In this document: positions 9,132-17,724 of the stretch, piece after piece
How the letters are laid out: every line of letters begins with the position of its first letter
Position numbering within the stretch: the stretch's first letter is position 1
NCBI RefSeq assembly: GCF_000350225.1
Contig: NW_005179110.1
Span: 1-30,978 of the forward strand
Source: Chondrus crispus
Lineage: Eukaryota; Rhodophyta; Florideophyceae; Gigartinales; Gigartinaceae
DNA length: 30,978 bases
Reading direction: 5' to 3'
The notes under the pieces: model-generated
The model's database searches: none
What the model saw: the letters and a program-made list of their open reading frames with translations, nothing else
Told to the model about the DNA's origin: nothing
Translations under genes and position numbers: made by a program

Positions 9132-11452
9132 GCTGACGAACAGCGTCGCCGAGGTCCTGCCGAATCAGACCTTCGACGTCATCGTCGCGAACTTTTCTCG
9201 ACGGGAAAGGCGGCTTCCGAAACACACCGTTGTGGGATACGCTAAACGCAACCCCCTCGCGATTCTGACGCCCGAACGCCGCGTCGCCGAGGGGATCGCG
9301 CACGCGCTACACCTCACCGACTTGACCGATCAAGTTGGAACGGCAGGAGCTGGTCGACCAGGCTCGGCCCAGGGGGCAACCGTTGAGAAGAGAGGAGCAG
9401 GTACGGACGGGCGACCGGTGATGTGCCCGCCGCCGGAAGGGGTCACTGCACCCGCCTCTAAAAAGGATCCCGAAAATCTGCCGGAGGATTGGGAAAAAGA
9501 AATGGACTTCTCATACATCGATGATGACAAGTTCCGGGGCCACGTGCTCGAGATGCTCCGTAGGCACTCGAGTCTGTGAAGCGGTGCGCTCGGAACGATC
9601 CGAGCGACCGAACACCACATTCCCCTCGAACCGGGTCCGAAGCCGATACGTTCAATGCCCTACCGAAAGGGGCCGGCCATGCGTGAGAGGGTCGCCAAGG
9701 AAGTCAACAAAATGTTGAACGCAGGGGTAATCGAACCCGCGAGCACCGAGTGGGCGTCCCCGTGGTGCTCGTACCGAAGAAAGACGCCTCAACGCGAAGA
9801 CAGCAGCGGATTTGTATCCGCTGCCCCGGATGGACGACTGCAACGATTTGCTCGGAGATGCAGCCGTCTTCACGACGTTGGACTGCAATTCCAGTTATTG
9901 GCAGATCCCCGTCGCTCCGGCAGATCGGGACAAGACCACGTTCACAACGCATATGGGAACGTTTCGCCATCGGCATATGCCGTTCGGGCTAAAGGGGGCA
10001 CCGGCCACCTTCCAACGTGCCCTCGAAATCATCCTATCTGGCGTCCGATGGCAGATATGCCTCCTCTACCTGGATGATGTCATCGTGTTCTCCCGTATGC
10101 ACGGAGAACACGCGAGGCATCTCGACACTGTCTTGAGCTTCTTGAGGAGCGCCGGAATCTCCCTCAAGCTCAAGAAGTGTAGCTTCTTCCAGCTGAAGGT
10201 GCACTACCTGGGGCACGTCATTTCCCCAGGTAAGCTGAGCGTCGCCGAAGCAGCGGCGGACGCCTTCAAGACTTTCACGTTTCCGAGGACGTTGACGCAT
10301 GTGCGCTCGTACCTCGGAGCGTGCAACGTCTACCGCCGCTTCGTGAAGGGTTCGCGAAAATTGCGCGCCCATTAACGGACATGACGCGCAAAAACGCGGA
10401 CCCCAACTTCGACGACCCGACCGAGCTACAACTTAAAGCGTTCGAAGCGTTGAAGGAGCGGATTATTTCCCCGCCGATCCTAGCATTGCCGCGATACGGT
10501 CGGCCGTACATCATCAACACGGATACTAGTGCCTATCAACTGGGCTGTACGTTACTCCAGGAACACGAAGGTGCCAACGACTGGCGCCCCGTGGGGTATT
10601 GGTCGTACTCACTGTCCGATAGTGAGCGCAACTATAGCGCTACGGAGCGCGAGTGCTTTGCCGTAGTGTGAGCCGTCCGCACACTACGGCCGTACATCGA
10701 AGGTACCAAGTTCACCGTCCGGACGGACAAAGATGCCCTTCGATGGCTCATGTCCCTCACGGAGAGCTCCGGAAGGCTTACCCGGTGCGACTGCGTTTGC
10801 CGGAATACGACTTCACCATCAAGCACTGCCCCGGGCGCGTGCACCAGGTGCCCGATGCCCTATCACGCGTCGTGTCGCCAAGGGTCACCGACGACCCTCG
10901 CCCAGTCGTCGAGGTGGATGACAACATTCCCACTTTCGATTCGGGTACGACCGTCCGTGACGTGTCGGACGAGCTCGCGGACCACGTCTGTACCGCGAGC
11001 TGCGATATCACAAGGCCATCCATATCTTCGTGACAACAAGGAACCAAGCCGGATCGCGAAGAGGTTCGCGCATCCGTACGCGCGACGAGCCGAGGGGCGA
11101 CGACGAGGCCCCCACTCTTGAAGGACCCATCTCGTTCTGGGAGGAGAACGACGAGTTCGACGATGTCGACATCGAGCGCGCCGAACAACCCGAAGTTGGC
11201 GCCCCCGCCTCTACGGTCACCCCTCGGCAGGACGACCTTCCGGCCCCTCTTATGTTAGAGGAGATAGCCGAAGAGCAACGCGTGGATGACTTCTGCCAGA
11301 CCGTACTGGCACGACAGTCAGAGTCCCGGGACTCCGCGTTCTTCGAAGACCGCCACGGGGTGCTCAAACGGAGACACCCTTTCGACCCTGACATCGTGCA
11401 GGTTGTGGTGCCTCGGACGCTACGGGCTCGGCTGCTTCAGCTCTGCAGAGCT

Positions 11453-11474
11453 GGTGTGTGGCATGCCACACACC
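11453..11474. repeat. 22-bp perfect palindrome
   Basis: The sequence reads the same on both strands around the centre GCATGC (11461-11466). It lies where the integrase zinc finger should have its first His pair and coincides with a loss of reading frame, so it probably arose by a small inverted duplication. Confidence 0.9.
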
Positions 11475-13090
11475 TACAATCGCGAGGCACCCGGGCCAGA
11501 ACCGTATGTACTTCGCGCTCCGTCGCAAATACTACTGGCCCCATCTGGCAGAAGATGTCGCAGCTACGGTGCGAGAGTGCTGAACCTGCGCGATGAACCG
11601 TGTTAAGTTGCGGAAACACCTCAACCGTTTGAAGTTGTTACCAGCAACACGGCCGCTTGAGAGCCTCGCCATCGACATCTTGGGACCGCTACCCAAGATG
11701 AAGGCAGGGAAACGGTTCGTTCTCGTAATTACGGACCGTTTCACCAAGCTGACTCAAGTTGTGGCACTGCGGACCGTAACCGCGTACACGGTCGCCGTCG
11801 CGTTCTGCGACGCGTGGGTATTTAAATACGGCGTCCCACGCTCGCTACTGTCGGATAACGGACTGCAGTTTAACGCGAAGTTCTTCCACAGCACGTGCCG
11901 TGTCCTGGGGGTGACGAACTTGTACACTTCGGCGTACCACCCCCAGACGAACGGGCAGGTCCAGCGATACAACCGGACGATCGTTTCAATGTTACGCAAT
12001 TACGTCAGCGAACATCAGGACGACTGGAACGTGTACGTGGGGCCGCTTACGTACGCGTACAACTCCCCTGTACGTACTACGACGCGTACGACGCCCTTCG
12101 AGCTCGTCCTGAGCCGACCCCCGCCGGAGTTCTCTCTACGTACAGCCGACGGTGACGCGCCCCCGTCCGATAGGGTCAACGCGCGCGCTGGCTTCCTCAA
12201 GACGTTGGAAGACACGATCTAGGAGGCGTACGGGAGCCTGCGCCGGATGCAGGCTCGGTACAAGCGCAACTTCGATAAGCGCGTCAGACGGATCAACGCA
12301 CGTCTCAAGCCAGGTAATTACGTCTACCTGAACCCCATCGATGGGGCAGAGACGTCTAACAAACTGGCGTCGCCCGCCGTCGGGCCATACCGCGTTCTGG
12401 CGAATGAGAAGCGAACCATCACGACCGATCGTGATGGTGTCACCGAGCGCGTCTCCGCAGACCGCTGCGTGTACGCGCCACCACTGACGGACGCGCCACG
12501 ACCGAGTACGACAACCCCAAGTGACCTTGCCGACAAAGTCACCGAGGGCACTCAGTATGCCGTAGAACGATTACTTTGGCATCGAGCCGTGGAGGACGGA
12601 ATAATCCAGCTCCTCATCAAGTAGGTGAATTAAGACACGCCCACATGGACCGCCCGGACTCACGTTTCCGAGGAGTTGGTGTCTCGTTACGCCCAACGCC
12701 TCCGGAGACGCACCGGCAGGGACCTCACCTCTGCCGTGAACGCGTATGTTCACGCTTGAGAAGGCGGCCTTCAACCGATTCGTTACGGTTGACGTGAGGA
12801 CCGCACAGAAGTCAAGCCGTATTTGACTTCCGAAACCCAAGGACGCACGACGTAAAGGCGAGGCAGTACGGACTGCCAGCAAGGATCCCGACCCCGAAGT
12901 GACTGAAGATACGAGAACGCAGAGGTCGAAGGGAAGGGGAATACCCCTTCCGGAGCTGAAAGGTCGGACACTCCCCCCGAACAGGGTCACCGGACGTTCG
13001 GTTAAGTCTGATCACCGCGGCGAGGGGAGGTCCGACGACTGAGGCAACCCCAACGGAATCACGGGGGCCCGTGGCATAATATGGCACAAT

Positions 13091-13117
13091 AGAGAGTTTA
13101 CGCAAAGAGAAATGACA
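13091..13117 (+). repeat. Harbinger left terminal inverted repeat
   Basis: The first 14 bases match the right end exactly, and about 23 of 27 match overall. The core GTTTACGCAA (13096-13105) recurs as a direct copy at 13184-13193, a possible second transposase-binding site. Confidence 0.9.
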
Positions 13118-13204
13118 TGGCTATCCGATCAAAAATGGGTTACAAAAAATTACAGAAATTCGTTCATCTTATCGCCGAACTCGGTTTACGCAATTCACAA
13201 ATGA

Positions 13205-14413
13205 ATGAAGCATAAGCATAATCGTAACCCTTTTGCTGCTCCCCTCCTATCGACCACATCTTCTTCGGGGATGCGTCTGAAAGACTATGCCATCGGCCAT
13301 TCCAGACGTCGCCTCCGAGCCCAGCGTACGCGTCTTCTTCTTGGGCTACAAAGCCGTGCTCCAACTGCTCTCGTCCTTAAGCTGCAACATTCTGTTCGAC
13401 GGGCACAACACGATATCAATGTTATCGGCCTACGATCGAGACAGATCTCAACGACAAGCTTCAATTTAAACATCTACAGCGACGAGCATGCGCTTTCTGA
13501 GATTCGTTTCCGTACAAGCGAGATAGGCAGGGTACGAGATATCATATCTTGGAGCGGGATTCCAACCTGCAATCGCTACCGATGCGATAGAATAACCGCC
13601 ACTTGTATTTTGCTCAAGCGAATGTCATTGCCGACCCGATGGAGAGATCTAGAGACAACTTTTGGAATGCGGTCTTCTGCGCTGTGTGAAGTATTTTGGG
13701 AAGTAGTTGTGGAATTTATTGAAGAACACGGCCATCTCGTAGAGACTTTCAGAACTGATCTTATGTCGCAAAGAGCACATATCTACGCTGAAGCTGTTGA
13801 GAGAAGAGGAGCACCACTGGATAACTGCGTGGGGTTTATTGACTGCACGAAAATTCAAATGAGCAGACCGGGTGGAGAAAGTGCTTTCCAGCGCTCCTGC
13901 TATTCAGGACATAAAAGATTTCACTGCTTGATGTATCAGACAGTGACGACGCCCGACGGACTCATGTTTCATATGTTTCGGCCTGAGGTTGGGCGTCGTC
14001 ATGACATGACCCTTTTTCGTCAAAGCGGCTTAAATGAGCAGCTCGAAGAAAATCTCTTGCTGCAAGATAGGCAGTACTGTCTTTATGGAGATGCAGCATA
14101 CGTGCTGAGGCCGTGGCTTCAGGTTGCTTTTCGAACACAAGGCGCAACGGCGGACCAACTGCTCTACAATCAAGGGATGAGTTCTGTTCGTGAAGCTGTC
14201 GAATGGACATACAAGGATCTAAAGCAAATGTGGGCGTCACAGGATTTTAAACGTATGCTTAAAGTGCGACAGTCACCAGTGGCATTGCTTTACAAAACTG
14301 CAGCTTTACTTTGGAATGTGCGGGTTTGTATGCACCAGTCTAGTGGGCAGGTGAGCTCGTACTTTTTGTGTAAACCTCCAACATTAGACATCTATCTGTC
14401 AAGGCAAGAATAA
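13205..14413 (+). CDS. PIF/Harbinger transposase (DDE_Tnp_4 type)
   Basis: The frame encodes 402 residues and is uninterrupted. The nuclease domain spans about residues 205-385. The first catalytic Asp is D213 (FIDCTKIQM), the second D296 (LYGDAAYVL) and the Glu is E333 (AVEWTYKDLKQ), giving D-x82-D-x36-E, as expected for Harbinger enzymes. Other family marks are YSGHKRFH and PEVGRRHDMTLF. The N-terminal 130 residues are basic and less conserved. The enzyme would cut the terminal repeats and re-insert the element, usually with its Myb-like partner. The start is the ATG at 13205, about 115 bp inside the left repeat; a competing ATG four bases earlier opens only four codons. The stop overlaps the 3' end of the convergent partner gene by 15 bp. 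All key residues are present. Confidence 0.92.
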   Translation: MKHKHNRNPFAAPLLSTTSSSGMRLKDYAIGHSRRRLRAQRTRLLLGLQSRAPTALVLKLQHSVRRAQHDINVIGLRSRQISTTSFNLNIYSDEHALSEIRFRTSEIGRVRDIISWSGIPTCNRYRCDRITATCILLKRMSLPTRWRDLETTFGMRSSALCEVFWEVVVEFIEEHGHLVETFRTDLMSQRAHIYAEAVERRGAPLDNCVGFIDCTKIQMSRPGGESAFQRSCYSGHKRFHCLMYQTVTTPDGLMFHMFRPEVGRRHDMTLFRQSGLNEQLEENLLLQDRQYCLYGDAAYVLRPWLQVAFRTQGATADQLLYNQGMSSVREAVEWTYKDLKQMWASQDFKRMLKVRQSPVALLYKTAALLWNVRVCMHQSSGQVSSYFLCKPPTLDIYLSRQE

Positions 14414-15542
14414 ACTACTTGTACTCCATTTTTTTGCCAATGTACTAAGCACAGCCATCATTTGAGTTCTTTCCTGTATTGCGCCCCTTCGTTCTTCTCG
14501 CTCTATTTCCAGGCGGCGCTGCTCCAGTTCCATCCGCTTCTCTTCCACGGCGATTGGGCGAGCCTCGTGGTCTTGCGCAACTTTCAAGCGCTCTCCTGCA
14601 CGCTCGTCTTTTGATATTTTGTATTCGAGTTTGCGTTCTTCCATTTTTAAACGCTTATGATCGACATCACGCTGCTCAGACATGTGCTCGGAAAGGGTGC
14701 AACGAGCTTCGTCATCTGAATCATAACTCATGGCCCGTTTTCGTTCTGTACTTTTTGGTTTGTCCTTGCCTTCTCTCGGTGCGGCGGTGCTACGTTCCCG
14801 ACTTAGAGCTCGTGCCTGAATGGCCTCTCCGGCCACCTGAAGTCTTTTGTCGAGCTCAGTGCGCTCATCCCTCTCCGTGCGACGACTCTCTTCCCATTTG
14901 TCTATGGCTAGTACAATATCATCCAGTAGAATCTCTCGCTCTCCTCGAACTTCAATAATACCAGAAGCAACTACGTTCTTCTTGACTGCAGCGCGATGAT
15001 CAGCTACTATTTTTTTGAACCTGTCGCTTAGCGTCTTCCATGATGGGTTGCCAAATTCTTCCAGGGTGGGTGAGGGAAGTGAAGAGACAAATATCGAAAC
15101 TGCTTCTTCGAAGCGCATTTGGGATTGGCCGTGTGGAGCCAGGTGTGCGTCGACGGCCGTCACCGATTTGAGAAGCAGTACATCCCATGCAAATGAAAAT
15201 CGCATTCGTCTCCTTTTTTTTGCCCTTCACCGGCAAAAGTGGCGTAGCGATGACAGTGCGAGGATTGTCTTGGGTTTGATGCCATGAGAGGCTGGGAGAA
15301 AGAGACATCTCTTCCTCACTAGTCACCCGAGGAGATCGGGAAGGTACAGGCACCATGTTAGACTCTTTTGCCGTTTTTTCGGCAGTAGACAAGGCAAAGT
15401 CGTAGTTTTGATGACGATCTGATGTAGCAGCAGTTGAAGAGGCTGGTGCAGTTGGATTAAAATGTTGTAGAGCTGGCTCATGGTCCGAGCTTGCATGGTG
15501 CTGTTTTCCGCCGGGATTGACTTTGGCCGAGGGAGGGGTCAT
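14399..15542 (-). CDS. Harbinger Myb/SANT-like partner, A8 frame slip
   Basis: The frame starts at ATG 15542-15540 and ends at TGA 14401-14399. The first part (about 110 residues) is Pro/Ser-rich and low in structure. A run of eight A (minus strand, about 15221-15228) shifts the frame by one: with seven A it would read GKK followed by RRRMRFSFAWDVLLL and continue to a 380-residue protein. The next region (WDVLLLKSV, RFEEAVSIFV, WKTLSDRFKKIVADHR) fits the Myb/SANT-like trihelix domain of Harbinger second proteins, preceded by a basic stretch that could be a nuclear signal. The C-terminal 150 residues are highly charged and predicted coiled coil (MELEQRRLEIEREERR). In this superfamily the partner binds the terminal repeats and imports the transposase. 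The extra A may be a mutation or a slippage site. Confidence 0.75.
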
Positions 15543-15676
15543 GGCGACTGGGGGTTTGGCGACGTCGGATGAGCGCAGGCTCTCAGCTTAGGAGGAAGCA
15601 CTTGTCCACAGTCATTTCTACTTCGTTAAATTGGTCTCCATCTGAAAAATGAAATGGCATGAGCAGGCGCTTGTGA

Positions 15677-15704
15677 GAAACGTATGTCGCGTGGCATACG
15701 TTTC
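15677..15704. repeat. Subterminal 10-bp inverted repeat in Harbinger
   Basis: GAAACGTATG (15677-15686) and CATACGTTTC (15695-15704) are exact reverse complements around an 8-base loop. The hairpin lies about 50 bp inside the right end and upstream of the partner gene start. Confidence 0.85.
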
Positions 15705-15726
15705 ATCACATTTGACTTCCAAACGT

Positions 15727-15753
15727 TGTCATTTTTTGCTGCGTAAACTCTCT
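15727..15753 (-). repeat. Harbinger right terminal inverted repeat
   Basis: The reverse complement of the last 14 bases equals the left terminus. It is followed by AAT at 15754-15756, matching AAT before the left end. Confidence 0.9.
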
Positions 15754-15756
15754 AAT

Positions 15757-16413
15757 GGCGGAAGAAAGCGGTACCACGTACAGTACCCTACGCTGGAGGT
15801 TCGTAACGCGAGTGGAGGCCGAACGTCGATCGCCTCCATACCGCACATAAGCCCCGGACCGCGGAAGAGGTTAAGCAATACAAGGTGTTGCAAGTTGCAG
15901 AGAGGAGCTGAAACGCGGGGCGTAGAGACCGAGAGTCACTGTGGCTCGTGAAGATAGGGATCCCGGATGAGACACCGAGCTGCTCCGCCAACGGCTAATA
16001 TGCAAAAATGGGGGCAAGGGGATATTACACTGTCATACCCCCAACCCGGTCTCGACAGCACCGGCGGATGACGTGTGAAAATAAAAAGATGGGAAGAAAG
16101 AGGGACACTTTTCGTACAGTGCGACAACCCCACGCAGCGCACCGCTCGCTCGGTGTCAATCGGCCACCACGGGAATTGAAAAACTAAGGGTAAATTAGTC
16201 AGGGGAGAAATTGGCAACGCACGTGCGCGAAGGTACGCACAGGCGGCATAAGGGACACGCCATACACTGTAGGACGCCCGTCCGTGGCATTTGTACCCCC
16301 TCGGACGGGACCACGCACCCGCCCGCTGCACGCCGAGGAGCACGTCATCCTCGAAGGGGTCATTAGATCCCTGGCCGCGACGTGAGGGACGCATCCGACT
16401 CCGCCTGCGCGTC
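15757..16413. other. Non-coding, probably old retroelement sequence
   Basis: No convincing open frame. It lies between the Harbinger right end and the hairpin array. It was probably continuous with 12760-13090 before the Harbinger insertion, so it may be the distal part of the gypsy element or of the minus-strand LTR element. Confidence 0.4.
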
Positions 16414-17260
16414 GGCGCCCTCGCCCCGGTGGGGAGGGGCGCTCAGGCAAGAAGACCAATCCCCCTTGCGTTCGCGCCACGCCTCCGAACGCGAGAGGCG
16501 CGAGACAGGCAAAAGACGCACGACACACGCCCAGCGCCCCCGCCACCGATGGCGGGGGTCGAGCTAAGAAGAAACGTACGTCCACGCGCGGCGCCCTCGT
16601 CCCGATGGCGAGGGGCGCGCGCGGAAAGGAACACGAGCGCCGCTCGCGCCGCGCCCTCGCGCCGATGGCGAGGGACGGGAAGTATGAAGCCGTTCGTCGA
16701 GCGCCCGCGTCCCTCACCACGGACGATGAGGGACGCCATGTATGCGGAGGATCGTCGCGCCGTCGCCCCGATGGTGAGAGGAGCACGAGGTCTAGGAGGA
16801 AATTCCGTGCGCCTTGCCCTCGCCCCGAATGGCGAGGGACGCGCGAAGAAATGACGTTCGATGTGCCCCGCTCCTGGACGACGAAGGGACGGGAGGTGAA
16901 GAAATGCGATCGTTGCCAGCCCGGCGCCCTCGCCCCCGCATGGCGAGGAGCCCCGAGCCCATAAGACGAACACGGCGCGCTGAGTCCTCGCCCCTGCAAG
17001 GCAAGGGGGCGGACTGAAGGAGACGAACGCCGCGCGCTTCTGGCCCTCGACCCGATGGCGAGGGGCGCGCAAAAGATAAGAGAAGCGTCCGCTCCCTCGC
17101 CCCGAATGGCGACTGACGTCCAAAAGAAAAGCGAACGGCTGCTCGCTCCGGCCCTCGCCCGTAATGGCGAGGGACGCGAAGAAAGAAAAGGCCGCGCGCC
17201 CGCCTCCGCTGTATAGCCTCCTCACCACGACCCCCGCCAACCGAAGGCGAAGGGAACGTC
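16414..17260. repeat. Tandem array of ~15 hairpin units, period 50-60 bp
   Basis: Units begin near 16414, 16474, 16534, 16591, 16651, 16707, 16758, 16813, 16865, 16924, 16984, 17042, 17092, 17151 and 17226. Each has a GC-rich core of the type GCGCCCTCGCC-CCGAT-GGCGAGGGNCGCG, an 8-bp stem with a short loop. A purine-rich tail (often GAAGAAA) and a variable remainder follow. Copies differ by substitutions in both arms. The minus strand is open in several frames over the array because the units lack stops in that direction. The array lies about 460 bp downstream of the minus-strand Gag-like frame. Confidence 0.85.
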
Positions 17261-17724
17261 GAGTAGAAGGGCGCTAGCTGCGCGCAGCGAACCGTCGCTC
17301 GTTTGCCGTTGGTTGGTAAGGGGAACTGGCGGCGGGCTGCGGGTGGGGACCAAAACGGAAGGATGTGGTACCACGAAAACGACTCTGCAGAAAGATGATT
17401 TTTATTGTGGAAAGGCGCCATGGCCCCCTCTGCTCGCCGACAAGGAAAGGAAGAAACCCCGCGCGGTTGACCTACGCGCTGACAAGGTCAGAGGCTCGGG
17501 TCATTTGGGCACAAGCGAGCCCCCGAATCGTAACTGCCTTGAGAATAGTACCCCGGGTGCCGGGGTAAGTCGATTGCCATGTCCGCCAGGGTAGGCATGG
17601 AGACCCGTGTGGTATCCTCACTGCTCGCCCCGTCCCTAGACGGGCGAGGGTCGGGCTCATACCCCGCATACGGGTCGCAGATGGTTACAGGAGCCGGGGG
17701 GTGGCGAACGTTACCCGCAGGCAG

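Larger units (their letters stand above)
8343..12759 (+). pseudogene. Gypsy pol: protease-RT-RNase H-integrase-chromodomain
   Basis: Protease: CSGYNLV (8406 on) and FVVADQLAVTVLLG; the codon expected to be the catalytic Asp before T-C-S-G reads GGT (Gly, 8400-8402). RT: SMPYRKGPAMRERV, VVLVPKK, FTTLDCNSSYWQIP, MPFGLKGAPATFQRA and YLDD at 10067-10078; the segment for the conserved VDYRxLN motif near 9790 is deleted. RNase H: NTDTSAYQLG and YSATEREC. Integrase: damaged zinc finger, then D at 11674 and D at 11854; the third catalytic residue (11962-11964) is CAG, Gln instead of Glu. Tail: AVERLLWHRAVEDG and PTWTARTHV, a broken chromodomain. In-frame stops: TAG 8451, TGA 9577, TGA 10669, TGA 11579, TAG 12220, TAG 12622 and TAA 12631. 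Frameshifts lie near 9757, 10350, 10790, 10985 and 11455-11480. Confidence 0.85.
7534..13090 (+). mobile_element. Degenerate Ty3/gypsy chromovirus-type retrotransposon
   Basis: The domain order is protease, reverse transcriptase, RNase H, integrase and chromodomain-like tail, which defines a Ty3/gypsy chromovirus. The left boundary is set loosely at TGTAGTGACTC (7534), preceded by an AT-rich tract and an ACACGTGT box at 7415-7422. The right boundary is where the Harbinger transposon interrupts the 3' untranslated part at 13091; sequence beyond 15757 may continue the element. No Gag domain was found between the leader and the protease, and I could not find a matching pair of LTRs. The copy cannot be autonomous: it carries at least six nonsense codons, several frameshifts, a MITE and a deletion in the RT. 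Confidence 0.7.
13091..15753. mobile_element. PIF/Harbinger DNA transposon, near intact
   Basis: The element is 2663 bp. Its first 14 bases (AGAGAGTTTACGCA) are the exact reverse complement of its last 14, and the similarity extends imperfectly to about 27 bp. AAT flanks both ends (13088-13090 and 15754-15756), the 3-bp target duplication expected of the superfamily. Inside are a DDE transposase (plus strand) and a Myb/SANT-like protein (minus strand), the standard gene pair of PIF/Harbinger elements. Only one frame defect is seen, an A8 tract in the partner gene, so this is a young insertion. It landed in the 3' part of the gypsy element. Confidence 0.92.

Noticed and set aside
16414..17260. 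CRISPR array
   Set aside because: Repeats are palindromic cores with strong sequence drift and the period includes related spacers; no cas genes are present and the context is eukaryotic.
16199..17421. Long overlapping minus-strand frames over the hairpin array as proteins
   Set aside because: Three frames are open at once because the GC-rich units lack stops; the peptides are low-complexity Arg/Pro/Phe repeats with no domain.
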